DNA of 64,000 nucleotides from Megaleporinus macrocephalus (GCA_021613375.1 CM038725.1:15214175-15278174); one strand, 5' to 3'; shown: positions 34,186 through 47,230, numbered from the stretch's first letter. Numbers and translations are program-made. The notes: generated by a model not told the origin, from the sequence alone.

Positions 34186-34422
34186 AAAAAAAATAGTTGT
34201 TGTTCTATAGTTGTTGAAGTGTTGTACACCATACTCCTCACACCGTTGCTGCCCATAGAACAACATATAACTGAAAATATTAGTTCCGTTGACTTACACT
34301 GAAAGTAAAGTAGACGTTTGAGTTGCTGTTTGAGAGATTCGTTTTTTTTGGAATGCCACTATGTGCTTAAGAATGTTTGTATTTTCACTGACCATCATCT
34401 ATTATCTCCTCTCATGTCTCAG

Positions 34423-34605
34423 AGTGGACATTACCGCTATCCTGCTGTGTGTGGAGGAGCTGATGTGGAGTTTGTGCGGCAGTGTGGAGGAACTGATTGG
34501 ACCATGCCTGGCATCAGGGAACTGGGTATCCTGCATCCACAGCCTGTGTAATCAGTTTCTGAATGTGTCTGCCATTCTCACTGCTCCCCTACCGCAGCTC
34601 TACAG
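34423..34605 (+). CDS. kiaa0825: KIAA0825 exon 7
   Basis: 183 bases. The acceptor is GTCTCAG and the donor is GTACTA. The first base completes Arg; it then encodes VDITAILLCVEELMWSLC (human LDVTTILICTENMLWSVC) and ILTAPLPQLY (human ILTSPLTELY). Eight Cys residues lie in about 61 codons, more than in human. It ends with two bases (AG). An alternative frame over the same bases was rejected because it lacks this similarity. Confidence 0.96.
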
Positions 34606-35408
34606 GTACTACAGACCCTGAATAGCTACGTTAACTCTAGCTTTACTAACTCATACCTTGGGTATATGTTAGTACATAGTAAAATCTAACTGCTGAGTAA
34701 CAACTATGACAGTTCAGCTCTTCTTAAACCACTGGTAATCTCTAATCATGCTTTAACAAGTACATAACAGAAATAAATGGCAGTAACGGAAAAGATAAGC
34801 CAATATAAGGCTGTGCCAATAATCAACATAGGGTACATAACAGAAATAAATGGCAGTAACAGAAAAGATAAGCCAGAACTAGGTCCTAAAAGCCATTTTT
34901 TGAGCTGTGCCAATAATCAACAGTGAATAATCAACAGTGCCAATAATCAACAGCCACAGATGTGGAGAGCACATCTGCGGCTACATCTGCTGTAGAGTCC
35001 ATAAAGACAACATGAGTCGTCTAAGTTTTTTTGTTGAGAACCCAGAATGTTACCGTGTTTTGTAGTTTGTATTCATTGATAGCCTTCATTTAGCCAAAAA
35101 TAAATCCTAAAATAAAAAACAGAGCACTTACCCACCAAGCGAATATCTGAATAGGTGAATATTCGGTTCCACAAGTGCACAATTGCTACTTGTACTTTGC
35201 ATTTTGTTGTTTGGCACTCCGCTTGTTGTGGGACTAGGTTTAAGAAAAAGAATGTTTTATAAAAGTTATATATTAGTCTTTTTATTCAGTATTACTTACT
35301 CCTTCTAAAGTTCGAATGCATTACTATCACATGCAGTAAGTGTGCATATGGAAGAGATTGGCTATGTTCATACCTGCTTTTATAGGTTCTTTCTCTTTTG
35401 TTATCTAG
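34606..35408. other. Intron with a short local duplication
   Basis: The segment GTACATAACAGAAATAAATG...AAAAGATAAGCCA occurs at about 34760 and again at about 34833 (period about 74). GTGCCAATAATCAACA recurs at 34814, 34907 and 34939. This is probably a fragment of a small dispersed repeat. Confidence 0.6.
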
Positions 35409-35507
35409 TACTTTTCAGAATGGACTTAGTGAGGGGACCTCAAGTAGCCATGCTCCTTTCTGGCTGAATGTGATCAACCCTACGCTCTTCCCACAGGAGC
35501 TACTGAG
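35409..35507 (+). CDS. kiaa0825: KIAA0825 exon 8
   Basis: 99 bases. The acceptor is TATCTAG and the donor is GTATGG. The first base completes Ser; it then encodes TFQNGLSEGTSSSHAPFWLN and VINPTLFPQELL, matching human TFQHGLDES...YWVSCISHFYPSLLR with a shorter variable middle. It leaves AG, completed to Arg in exon 9. Confidence 0.92.
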
Positions 35508-36820
35508 GTATGGTGATGTTAAGTTTCATTAAAGCAATTTATACTTTATTTATTGAACTATTTATGTGCATCCAAACAACAAACCAAAATTAGCATGTAT
35601 TCTGGTTTCTCTTTTTTTAAATTTTAATTTACAATTTTAAAATTTAAAAAAAATTGTCTGGCTTGACATATGTGGTGTAAAATCGGCTTGAAAAAAGACT
35701 GAAGTGTTGTCTGGCTGTCTTAAACATTGTATTTTCAGTGCAGACAAACACACAAGTCATGCATTACTGCAAGCAGCCCCCCTGGCTTCACTGAGCTAAT
35801 GCAGACCAGATGCTGATGCCACTGTTGGTCATGCTGTTTATGCTGATGTGCGCTGCGGATTTTACACATGGGGTGTGAAAGGCTGAATCCGAGCCGTAGG
35901 AGGGCCAGGAAACTGGGGCAAATGTCAAGTTCATGTGACATCACCCTTCTCAAACGGCCTCCACCCCTGCCTCAGTGTGATAGCACCGAGTGTCCTGATC
36001 TCACAAATCACCCACCAGCCCTGCTCCCTTTGGCCTCAAAGCTCTGAAATTAGTTTAGTGTTATTACCTTGTAGATTTATCTGTGCCTCGCTGTGTTCGG
36101 GGTTCCCCTGTGTTCGGCTGTGGTAGTGTCGCTGAAGTCAAATGGCCACACACTCACATCAAACTTGCCCCACGTTCCCTCTGTGAAATTATTTTTGATG
36201 GACGCACTGAATTTTTTTGTCCAATATAATATGTTGTGGCTAATATTGATATAAATAAGTACAAAAAACATAAAAATTAATTCATAAAGAAATATATAAA
36301 AATTGCTATGAAACAGTGAATGTATGACAGTTGAAACTCTGCAGGTTGATCACTGATTTGTTTAATATAGCCATGACGTAGCGAACAAGATTTATTGTAC
36401 ATTTCTTTATTTATGTACATATTTTAATACCACTTACAAGGACATGGTCAATATAGCACTAGTAGTCTTACCCAAGGAATGGGTTTTTGTGAAAAATACA
36501 TTACTTAAGGTTTGGTTGTAATTATTAACTCTAATATTTAAATGATATAATATGATTTGCAAATTATTAGCTTGTCTGTAGATGACAGATTGAGGAACCA
36601 TGTGATGTATGAACTCTATAATCCAGCAGAAGGCAGTGAAGAGCCTGTGGCTGATGTCTTGGCTAAAATTTCTTATCTGTTTAGTCTAAAGAAGGAAGTG
36701 TAGGAGGGCTACTGCAGCTGGCTGAATCAAGCACACTGGGTGAGAACTTCTGTGCTGCATCACAATAAGGTCACCAGAGCAAACAGTACAAAACTCAACA
36801 CAGAAAAGAGCCAGTAAACA
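35508..36820. other. Intron; balanced-composition block at 35750-36180
   Basis: Most of the stretch is AT-rich. At 35750-36180 the sequence is non-repetitive and GC-balanced, with no protein similarity; it is a weak candidate for a conserved non-coding element. Confidence 0.3.
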
Positions 36821-36824
36821 ATAT

Positions 36825-37440
36825 ATATATTCAAATAATTTGCTGCTTGTCACAACAAAATTTCATATCTGCATTTTTGTTGTTTTTCAATTTTTGACTA
36901 GATTTTAAGGTCCTGGTTGTTTGTTGTGTGTAAATTTCATAATGAATAAAAAAATAGGTAACATTCTGGTTACATTGACTTACATTAAAAGTAATGTATG
37001 TTTGTTCTTTCTCCTGTGAAGTTACCATTCTCGAGAAATGGTTTTATTCTGACAGTCGCGGTGTATAGATTTAATGGAATAACAGTTATAGCACTATTTA
37101 GTGATTTTTTTTGTTTACTTTGCCTCTGCCTTGACAAATAAGCCACAACTTCTATAAGTAGTAATATGATGTGACTATGTTATAATATTAGCAACACAGT
37201 TGAAAGCAGATATTTCATATTTGTCTGCTTATCTGAAGGACTTCAGATTCATATATTGAATATATATTGTATATATATATATATACATACAACTTTACAG
37301 GAGAGGACAAAAACAATTGAACCAGATTTTTTTGAAGTATTTCTGTGGGTCTATTCATCATAAAATTGTAAATGGAAATGGCTGCTGTCGTGTTCAAATG
37401 ATGTATGAAGGGAGATACGTATATATATATATATATATAA
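36825..37440. repeat. Fragments of a dispersed AT-rich repeat
   Basis: Words such as GTGTGTAAATTTCATAATGA, ACATTAAAAGTAATG and ACTTTACAGGAGAGGACAAA recur near 20630-20720 and 50490-50650 (ACTTCACAGGAGAGGAGAAA, AACCAGATTTATAT, CTGTCGTGTTTAAATGAT). I infer a dispersed family. Short (TA)n runs lie at 37273-37284 and 37421-37438. Confidence 0.5.
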
Positions 37441-37616
37441 AACAATAAAAATAAACAATAACATTAACAATAAACTGATAATAATAATATTTTAGCATGT
37501 AGCCTGCTGATATATCATGTACTGATTTTTATTATTACTTCAGTAAACCAATAATAAAAATCAGGACTAATGTAGATTAAGTGACCCGTTTTGTGAGGTT
37601 GCAGGGATGGTGTTTC

Positions 37617-37680
<64 letters not shown>
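37617..37680. repeat. (GT)n microsatellite
   Basis: About 30 GT units with one T interruption. Confidence 0.97.
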
Positions 37681-38352
37681 TGGAGCACATGAGAGAGAAA
37701 ATCTGACCCTGTGGTGTTGCTCTCGGATTTATCAGGATTGTTAAAGGAGCTGGCTGGATTTGTAGCTGTGTGACATCATAAATTGCTAGTGCTGGACTGA
37801 AGAACACTCTTTCTACTTCAGGCAGCAGGGTGCACCATGCTCTGCGTTTCGACAGCTGGCTCTGCTGTGTCTCACTGCATCGCGTGTGTGATTTGTTCAC
37901 TTTCACTTGCATTCAGGAAGTACATAAGTGAATACTCTGTTAAAAGCCCTGACAACCTGTGAGAACCCGCTGCAGTGCTTGTCAGCACTGGGTGTAAATT
38001 TTAATTTCAGCTTTGCTCTTGTAGAGTTTGGGATTGTATAAAGGCTTACAGTTGTTCCAAAAGAAAAATACGCCCGTGGCTCCCTTCTTAAACTCCTTTT
38101 TCGTTTGGAATCCCTCCAAACGCTGAACACACTCCCCAGAACTCACTGTCATCCCAGTTCCCACGTTCGCAGCTTTAATGAGCAAACATATTAGACATGA
38201 GCCGGCAGAATTGCTGAAGAACTGACATTTAAAGAGGAGCCTGGGGCAGAGTTACAGTACGTTTTGTGTCGAGCGTAACGAGATGAAAGAGTGCGAGCGC
38301 GATTCCCGTTGTCTGATGGCTAACCAGATTAGTTTTTGTTTCTCTGTTGCAG
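37681..38352. other. Intronic sequence before exon 9
   Basis: Unique, balanced composition at about 37960-38330, possibly conserved non-coding. No repeat or RNA gene is recognised. Confidence 0.3.
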
Positions 38353-38492
38353 GGAGTCTGTGGCGGGCGAAGGCTCAGCTCTGTGGCTGCTGAAGCTGGT
38401 CAGTTCAGCTCCAGGCTGCTGTCCTGTTGTTGTCATGCAGGCCATGCTGCACAGCGATTGCTTACTGCTGCGTCTACTGCTCTCTCACTCAC
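38353..38492 (+). CDS. kiaa0825: KIAA0825 exon 9
   Basis: 140 bases. The acceptor is TGTTGCAG and the donor is GTAAGC. The first base completes Arg; it then encodes ESVAGEGSALWLLKLVSSAP and AMLHSDCLLLRLLLSHS, corresponding to human PSAGGLKAEGQLKLLLSQP and TLLHHDGLLLRILLKSS. It leaves one base (C) of a His codon. It precedes an 8.6-kb intron. Confidence 0.93.
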
Positions 38493-39173
38493 GTAAGCCT
38501 CTCTTACTCTTCATACACCCTGGATTTATGAAAGAGACGGAGCGGAATGGCTCATTTCAGCATTATCCGATTGTTAGGTGTGAGTCTGAAGTATCATTTA
38601 AAGCCGTTGTCTAGAGGTACGTACACATGGGCATACTGTTGCCCATCACTGTCATCTTTTTGTCATAAATGGCTTATACAATGCAAACGATGGTGTACTA
38701 TGGAAATTAATAAATAAATAAATACATCTTTAAATAAATAGATAGAGCTAGCAGCAATATACTTGAGGAATCTGCTCAAAAAGAATTAGTTTAATATAAT
38801 TGTGAAAACACAGCATGTACTTTATATTATCTTATCTTAAAAAAAAACTCATTGTGCAGTCCTTGAGTGCCTTGTGGTGGAAATATAGTATTAACTAGAG
38901 AACAGTTGCTAAATTAGCCTGGGCCAAGTTTCCCAGCGTCTTACTGCTAATGCCATCTTAACTGGTAGAGAGAGACTATTCAGTGTGATGCTCACGCTGC
39001 CATTTAAGAATCATCGTTGTGCTGAATAAGTGCTGAAAAAACAGAGACACTCTATTTTGAACCAGATATCTTCGTATTGAATATTATTTCAGGTTAACAA
39101 AGCTTTTGCATAGTGAAATTCAAGACAAGATCAAGGCGCAGGTTGAAACGCTTCTCTAAAGGTGAGAAATTGT

Positions 39174-42100
39174 GGTAACACTTAATTGTGCAGTGTTTAT
39201 AAGCCTATACTACATATATAAGCCTTTCATGACAACTGACATAAACCTCCATCAATATTTTGGTAACCCTTTACTGCAGAGTACTGCTACATGACATCTA
39301 CATAAACTTGTTATGACAACTGACGTAAATCTCCATCAATATTTTGGTAACCCTTTATTGTAGAGTACTGCTACATGACATCTTCATAAGCTTGTTATGA
39401 CAACTGACGTAAATCTCCATCAACATTTTGATAACCCTTTACTGTAGAGTACTGCTACATGACATCTACATAAGCTTGTTATGACAACTGACGTAAATCT
39501 CCATCAATATTTTGGTAACCCTTTATTGTAGAGTACTGCTACATGACATCTACATAAGCTTGTTATGACAACTGACGTAAATCTCCATCAACATTTTGAT
39601 AACCCTTTACTGTAGAGTACTACTTCATGATATCTTCATAAGCTTGTTATGACAACTGACATAAATCTCCATCAATATTTTGGTAACCCTTTACTGTAGA
39701 GTACTACTACATGACATCTTCATAAGCTTGTTATGACAACTGACATAAATCTCCATCAATATTTTGGTAACCCTTTACTGTAGAGTACTACTACATGACA
39801 TCTTCATAAGCTTGTTATGACAACTGACATAAATCTCCATCAATATTTTGGTAACCCTTTATTGTAGAGTACTGCTACATGACATCTTCATAAGCTTGAT
39901 ATGACAACTGACGTAAATCTCCATCAACATTTTGGTAACCCTTTACTGTAGAGTACTACTACATGACATCTTCATAAGCTTGTTATGACAACTGACATAA
40001 ATCTCCATCAATATTTTGGTAACCCTTTACTGTAGAGTACTACTACATGACATCTTCATAAGCTTGTTATGACAACTGACATAAATCTCCATCAATATTT
40101 TGGTAACCCTTTACTGTAGAGTACTACTACATGACATCTTCATAAGCTTGTTATGACAACTGACATAAATCTCCATCAATATTTTGGTAACCCTTTACTG
40201 TAGAGTACTACTACATGACATCTTCATAAGCTTGTTATGACAACTGACATAAATCTCCATCAATATTTTGGTAACCCTTTATTGTAGAGTACTGCTACAT
40301 GACATCTTCATAAGCTTGTTATGACAACTGACGTAAATCTCCATCAACATTTTGGTAACCCTTTACTGTAGAGTACTGCTACATGACATCTTCATAAGCT
40401 TGTTATGACAACTGACATAAATCTCCATCAATATTTTGGTAACCCTTTACTGTAGAGTACTACTACATGACATCTTCATAAGCTTGTTATGACAACTGAC
40501 ATAAATCTCCATCAATATTTTGGTAACCCTTTACTGTAGAGTACTACTACATGACATCTTCATAAGCTTGTTATGACAACTGACATAAATCTCCATCAAT
40601 ATTTTGGTAACCCTTTATTGTAGAGTACTGCTACATGACATCTTCATAAGCTTGTTATGACAACTGACGTAAATCTCCATCAACATTTTGGTAACCCTTT
40701 ATTGTAGAGTACTACTACATGACATCTTCATAAGCTTGTTATGACAACTGACATAAATCTCCATCAATATTTTGGTAACCCTTTACTGTAGAGTACTACT
40801 ACATGACATCTTCATAAGTTTGTTATGACAACTGACATAAATCTCCATCAATATTTTGGTAACCCTTTATTGTAGAGTACTACTACATGACATCTTCATA
40901 AGCTTGTTATGACAACTGACATAAATCTCCATCAATATTTTGGTAACCCTTTATTGTAGAGTACTGCTACATGACATCTTCATAAGCTTGTTATGACAAC
41001 TGACGTAAATCTCCATCAACATTTTGGTAACCCTTTACTGTAGAGTACTGCTACATGACATCTTCATAAGCTTGTTATGACAACTGACATAAATCTCCAT
41101 CAATATTTTGGTAACCCTTTACTGTAGAGTACTACTACATGACATCTTCATAAGCTTGTTATGACAAATGACATAAATCTCCATCAATATTTTGGTAACC
41201 CTTTATTGTAGAGTACTACTACATGACATCTTCATAAGCTTGTTATGACAACTGACATAAATCTCCATCAATATTTTGGTAACCCTTTATTGTAGAGTAC
41301 TGCTACATGACATCTTCATAAGCTTGTTATGACAACTGACGTAAATCTCCATCAACATTTTGGTAACCCTTTACTGTAGAGTACTACTACATGACATCTT
41401 CATAAGCTTGTTATGACAACTGATGTAAATCTCCATCAATATTTTGGTAACCCTTTACTGTAGAGTACTGCTACATGACAGCTACATAAGCTTGTTATGA
41501 CAACTGACGTAAATCTCCATCAATATTTTGGTAACCCTTTATTGTAGAGTACTGCTACATGACATCTTCATAAGCTTGTTATGACAACTGACGTAAATCT
41601 CCATCAACATTTTGGTAACCCTTTACTGTAGAGTACTGCTACATGACATCTTCATAAGCTTGTTATGACAACTGACATAAATCTCCATCAATATTTTGGT
41701 AACCCTTTACTGTAGAGTACTACTACATGACATCTTCATAAGCTTGTTATGACAACTGACATAAATCTCCATCAATATTTTGGTAACCCTTTATTGTAGA
41801 GTACTGCTACATGACATCTTCATAAGCTTGTTATGACAACTGACGTAAATCTCCATCAACATTTTGGTAACCCTTTACTGTAGAGTACTGCTACATGACA
41901 TCTTCATAAGCTTGTTATGACAACTGACATAAATCTCCATCAATATTTTGGTAACCCTTTACTGTAGAGTACTACTACATGACATCTTCATAAGCTTGTT
42001 ATGACAAATGACATAAATCTCCATCAATATTTTGGTAACCCTTTATTGTAGAGTACTACTACATGACATCTTCATAAGCTTGTTATGACAACTGACATAA

Positions 42101-43198
42101 ATCTCCATCAATATTTTGGTAACCCTTTATTGTAGAGTACTGCTACATGACATCTTCATAAGCTTGTTATGACAACTGACGTAAATCTCCATCAACATTT
42201 TGGTAACCCTTTACTGTAGAGTACTACTACATGACATCTTCATAAGCTTGTTATGACAACTGATGTAAATCTCCATCAATATTTTGGTAACCCTTTACTG
42301 TAGAGTACTGCTACATGACAGCTACATAAGCTTGTTATGACAACTGACGTAAATCTCCATCAATATTTTGGTAACCCTTTATTGTAGGGTACTGCTACAT
42401 GACATCTTCATAAGCTTGTTATGACAACTGACATAAATCTCCATCAATATTTTGGTAACCCTTTACTGTAGAGTACTGCTACATGACATCTTCATAAACT
42501 TGTTATGACAACTGACATAAATCTCCATCAACTTTTTGGCAACCCTTTACTGTAGAGTACTACTACATGACATCTACATTAGCTTGTTATGACAACTGAC
42601 ATAAATCTCCATCAATATTTTGGTAACCCTTTTCTGTAGAGTACTGCTACATGATGTATACATAAGCTTGTTATGACAACTGACATAAATCTCCATCAAC
42701 ATTTTGGTAACCCTTTACTGTAGAGTACTACTACATGACATCTACATAAGCTTGTTATGACAACTAACGTAAATCTCCATCAATATTTTGGTAACCTTTT
42801 ACTGTAGAGTACTACTACATGACATCTTCATAAACTTGTTATAACTGACATAAATCTCCATCAACATTTTGGTAACCTTTTACTGTAGAGTACTGCTACA
42901 TGACATCTACATAAGCTTGTTATAACTGACATAAATCTCCATCAACATTTTGGCAACCCTTTACTGTAGAGTGCTGCTACATGACATCTACATAAGCTTG
43001 TTATGACAACTGACATAACCCTACATACATGTTTAAATATATTTATTTCAATAAGCACCAGCAGTGCTACTTTAGCCAACTGCTCAAAATTGGCAAATGT
43101 AACTCATGAAGCCTGTTTCAGTAAGCATTTCTAAGCAGTTGTGTTGGGTTATGTTGTAAAGTCTTATAAATAAAACCCTAAAGTCAAGTGTTCCTGAC
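39174..43198. mobile_element. Possible TIR element enclosing the 84-bp array
   Basis: GGTAACACTTAATTGTGCAG (39174) and the reverse complement of the right flank (AGGAACACTTGACTTTAGGG, about 43179-43198) are similar, and both inner sides carry a TTTATAAG word. This suggests terminal inverted repeats around the array. The similarity is short, so the call is tentative. Confidence 0.4.
39205..43020. repeat. 84-bp satellite-like tandem array
   Basis: About 45 copies of an 84-bp unit (core AACCCTTTACTGTAGAGTAC, TACTACATGACATCTTCATA, AGCTTGTTATGACAACTGAC, ATAAATCTCCATCAATATTT, TGGT). Copies are very similar in the middle and more diverged at the right end (42480-43020), where some units lose GACA or vary in TCTACATAAG. 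A 10-unit (840-bp) higher-order duplication is visible around 40870-42390. Confidence 0.97.
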
Positions 43199-44116
43199 CT
43201 TTTTAAAAACTTATTCCAACAAAGGTCAGTTGTCATAACACTTTCCAAAATTGAGAGAAGCCCTAAAATGTTTTTACAGGTTGAAAGGTCTATGTAGGCA
43301 TCATGTAACCAGCGCTTCAGTCAAGAGTCACTGACTTTCTATTTGTTTATATTTGTATATTTTTTTCAGTGGTTATGAAGTCAGTTATAAAAACAAAAGC
43401 AATAGCGTTGGCGAGTGCAGCTCTGCTCAGCGTACATAAATACAAACAGAAAAGAAGTGATTGTTAGTAGTGAATTAGACTTTCCTAGTCATGATCCAGG
43501 AGTCATTCAGGTTGTTATGGTGACTGAGCTTTTTGAGCCGAGCAGGTCTTTCAAAGCTTTCGAGTGCTCGTTTTATGTAAACACCCATCATCATCACCCT
43601 CGTCATCACCTCTGAATCAATAGCGCTCTGTAATAAACACTCATTTCGGAGTGGGGAGCAATGCGAATGACCTTTAAAGATTTGCCTCTCCTCTCTCCAC
43701 TCGGAAAAGTGTAACCTTTAAAGACTGTTTTGCGCTCGCACATTAATTCACATTATAGAGAGCTCATTAATAACCGGGATGGGCCGTGAGGACGTCTGCT
43801 TCCGCGCTGTGATGCGAGAATCACAAAGCCGTAAATCAACGTGCCGTGGCTACGACCTGGCTAATTAAGAAGAAACACCGTGGCCTGGTCATCCACCATG
43901 TAAAACCATGTTTTGCTTCTTATTCGCTTGTGTCACCGTGTCCCTGAATTGTGGGCGATAGCACTGTCAAAAGTTTGGGTACAATTAGTTTAATAAGTGC
44001 TGTTAAAGTTATAGCTACAATAGAAGTTAGAAGTGGAAGAACACTTTGTATGGCTGGCTGTGCTTTGGACTGGGATGTGCATCTTCATCACTAAGGCCAG
44101 TGTGATGCGTTGAATG
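43199..44116. promoter_or_regulatory. Intron with candidate conserved block (43580-43960)
   Basis: The segment 43580-43960 is non-repetitive with balanced composition and TAAT cores (CACATTAATTCACATTATAG, CTCATTAATAACCGGG, GGCTAATTAAGAAG). It has no coding similarity. It is placed as a regulatory candidate; the rest of the stretch holds nothing recognised. Confidence 0.33.
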
Positions 44117-44560
44117 CTGTGCAAAAGTCTTGGGCACCTAAGATCAGGGTTTAAAAGCCTTTATCTTTATCAGCAAGTGTGTTTTCGCCATTCTAACAAC
44201 AGATACCATTAAAACAGATGTAAGTAAGCATAAATATTTCGTGAATTTCTTATTTTTCTCCTATATTTCTCCTGGATGCCTCTAAACATTGCATTAACTT
44301 ATTAACTTCTATCAGTAGCAATCTTGATCTAGCTTAATGAAGTATTAAGTAGTCAGAGCAGGTATTAGATGATAACTGTAAATAATACTGGGTTGTTTCC
44401 ACAAGGAAAAGCTTAGAAAGGATTAAATAAGCACACTGACATGTACAACCACTACTTACAGTATTGAAACTATTTAAATATTAAAACAAATTTAAAACAA
44501 TTTTTAAAAATTGTGTTTTGCTGAGCAAATAAAAGCTTCCTTTCTGGAAAAAGAAGATAT
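44117..44560. mobile_element. TIR transposon copy C
   Basis: Starts GCTGTGCAAAAGTCTTGGGC and contains ACAGATGTAAGTAAGCATAA, CAGTAGCAATCTTGATCTAG, CAGAGCAGGTATTAGATGAT and TTTTGCTGAGCAAATAAAAG. It is the uninterrupted counterpart of copy A and defines where the hAT element inserted. Confidence 0.75.
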
Positions 44561-45599
44561 TTTCTATATAATGTCAGTACTGTATATATGAAGCGAGATT
44601 CAGTGCAATATGATGTGATACAAGAGAATATGACCCTATGCAATTCATTATGGCAGAGGTAGTTTGCTGTTATTTCTTTGGTTCTTTTTGAACAGACAAC
44701 AAATGATAAGTGAAAATAATAAATGATAAAACCTGTTACACTCCCTACAGCAAAACATAAAACACTAAGGCTGGTTTATCTGGTTAGTTAAAAAAAAGGC
44801 AAAGGTATTGACTATTACCTTAGAACAAGCAGAGCTGATGGTCTCAGTGGGATATGATAAAAATTGCCATACTTTGCTCATCAGTCTTCTTGCTAGGGAA
44901 GACCGCTGGGGTTAGCTTGAGCTAAATCTGAGGGCAAAGGGAAAGACAGATATCTCGTGGACACACATCCGAATCACCCTAGCAAGATTTGGCCAACAAC
45001 AGCAGTGGTTAAGATGGTGCTCGAGAAATAGTTTGGTGCTCAAGAAATAGCTAAGATATAGTTTATCAATTGGAATTTGAAAATTCTATTAGATCTCTGT
45101 TAATTATATATAAATAAATGGGAATTTATAGATGCGTAGATATGAGAATGATGCATGCAGGTTCGTGCCGCTGCTTTACTTTGTGCAGTCACATTGAAAA
45201 CTTTATGCCGGTGCACTGATATGGCAACTGAGACGTTGACCATCCCTACCAATCAGATGAATCTGATGATTGTGAACACAAGTGTTGAAAGACAGTGACA
45301 TGTCTTTCGAGAAGGTAAGAGAATGATCTACTTCTTGCTTGTGATACTAATCACTTGGTGTATTTTGTACTTGGAGAAGCATCACATTGCAGGATTTTAT
45401 CTGTAGTGTGGAGTTTTAGAGTCCTCTAGCCTGAACTAATTCCTTGCATGGCCATTATGGCAAGCTCTGCAGCCCCCCACATCACTCCACTTTGAGACTA
45501 GGGCCGAGGCTCTGGCCCACACACCATCTGTTCAAGGAGTACTTCCAAGGTGTAGAGCGGTGGCAGCATTGGGCATCGACGCTCACTAAAAAAAAGTCA
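44561..45599. other. Intronic sequence, nothing recognised
   Basis: AT-rich to balanced sequence. No arrays or recognisable transposon ends. Confidence 0.35.
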
Positions 45600-46100
45600 C
45601 TGTAGGTCAAATGCTTTTGATTCTTTTGCCCCTGAAAAGAGAAAGCATAATCAATAGCCATCAGTTCTCTCCAGCTCCTATTAAGCCAAACAGTATTAGC
45701 AAACTGCTCCCTTTAATGTGGCAGGTAATTTGGGCCTGTCATTTCAAAACAGTCCAACATTTGTCAAAGGAGCGCAAACAGCACCCTGCTTTCCATCAAA
45801 GATGCTCAGTGAGTGCTGCATTTCATTCACTCGCCTATTCAAACGCCTGTCATCTCCTACAAGGGAGACTGACAGTGGCTGAAGCAAAGCAAAAGGCAGG
45901 ATCTCGCCGCTGCTGTCTCCAGCCCTGTAGGACTCACAGGGCTCGGACAAGGACATTTTGTCAAATTCATGATCCTCTTGTCTGCTGTCCTTGCACGCTG
46001 GATGTTTATCCATGCATTCAGAGCCTTTTGTTACCTCCATACAAGTGTGTTAGTTTAGATGGCCCTGAATTTAGCTTTAGCAAGGTGCTGTATTATTGAA
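45600..46100. promoter_or_regulatory. Candidate conserved non-coding block over a chance 162-codon frame
   Basis: Non-repetitive, balanced sequence with ATGTGGCAGGTAATTTGGGC (about 45716) and ACAGTCCAACATTTGTCAAA. An open frame of 162 codons on the plus strand (45611-46099) and another of 98 codons on the minus strand overlap. The protein text has no recognisable domain, biased periodicity or splice context. I read the block as a non-coding element rather than an exon, but a fish-specific exon cannot be excluded. Confidence 0.35.
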
Positions 46101-47050
46101 ATATATTGACATTAAAGTGAAGATCTGGATGATATTCCTTTCTCTGTGTACTAAGAAAGTAAGTGCATAGAATTTACTCTATCTGACTACATGATTTAGA
46201 AATTAAAAAGATTATATAAGCTCAGCTAACTGTTTATAGCGTTTTACCCAGAATTTAGTAAAGGACACAGGATCGGGGGCACTGCAAGCTACCTTGCTAT
46301 GACTATGTCTATCTTAACCTGCTTTATTCTCATAGAGCTACTGCTGCTGGAATATAGTGAGAAATAATAGTTCAACTGTATATTCTAAGTGATCCATTTA
46401 TCAGAAGATCTGGTCTGAAGAGTTGTAAGAAGCGTAAAGAGTGAGGGTTATATTGAAAGAGTGACTCTCCCTGATGAAGGTTAATGCAGAAATGCATTGA
46501 GAGATTGTTTTGTCCATGGCTATAGGATAATAAAGACTTTTTAACTCTGTGGAATTGGTTTTCGCTTATTTTCCTCAGGGTTTTGAACTTCTGGCTAGAG
46601 TACCTTCAGTATTAAATGCTGGACTGTCAACCACTGTCCAGACTTCCATGTAATTTAATGTGCTTGACATTACCCAACACATACCATACCACTGCTGCGT
46701 TTTTCTTTTGAAAAACTGAAAGCAAGTCTCTTATAAAGAAGCTGACAAAATTAATATAGTCTTGTAATATAGTTTTGTTGACTTGTATTTTGATCATGCT
46801 GTCAAATAACAGATTTCAATGATATAAAATTTAAAATATAAGATATATCTGGCACAGTCTTGTATCTTGAATGTCATATTCTGTAGTCTCTCGCAGAAAG
46901 TAGCGAGCATATATGTAAAGTTTGCTATGTCTATTCACCTTTTGTGTATTTACAAATTTAATTGTGCTTACTTTCTACACTAACGTCTCTGCAGAGTCCC
47001 CGAGCAAAACATACTGAATATTATTTATTTTTTTGCTTCTGTATTTTCAG
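46101..47050. other. Intronic sequence before exon 10
   Basis: AT-rich. The part around 46340-46560 (CCTGATGAAGGTTAATGCAG, AATAAAGACTTTTTAACTC) resembles a dispersed repeat end, family unknown. Confidence 0.35.
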
Positions 47051-47230
47051 ATCTTTGTCTGGACAGTGAGGCCGAGGTGTCCCTGGAGGCCCAGAAGGCT
47101 GCTGCTGAGTTTATGGAGGCTGTTTTTGCCGTCCTATCTTCCTTAAACAATGTCCCCAGGGCTCTGGCGCTAGCGCTGGAGGGCTACCTGGACAGAAGAC
47201 ACTTATGGGACCACTTTTACAGTTTAGCAG
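47051..47230 (+). CDS. kiaa0825: KIAA0825 exon 10
   Basis: 180 bases. The acceptor is TATTTTCAG and the donor is GTACAG. Two bases complete His; it then encodes LCLDSEAEVSLEAQKAAAEF and MEAVFAVLSSLNNVPRALAL, ending GYLDRRHLWDHFYSLA. Human has LMEAIFKILYHCNFSPQTFA and SYMEEEQLWDFLYNIP here. It leaves one base (G) that becomes Asp with exon 11. Confidence 0.93.

Noticed and set aside
34318..34551. Alternative frame over exon 7 starting at 34318
   Set aside because: It crosses the acceptor and lacks the VDITAILLCVEELMW conservation.
39205..43020. CRISPR-like array of regular repeats
   Set aside because: Repeats are contiguous 84-bp units without unique spacers, in vertebrate intronic DNA, and no cas genes are present. 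The same applies to the 36-, 20-, 17- and 11-bp arrays.
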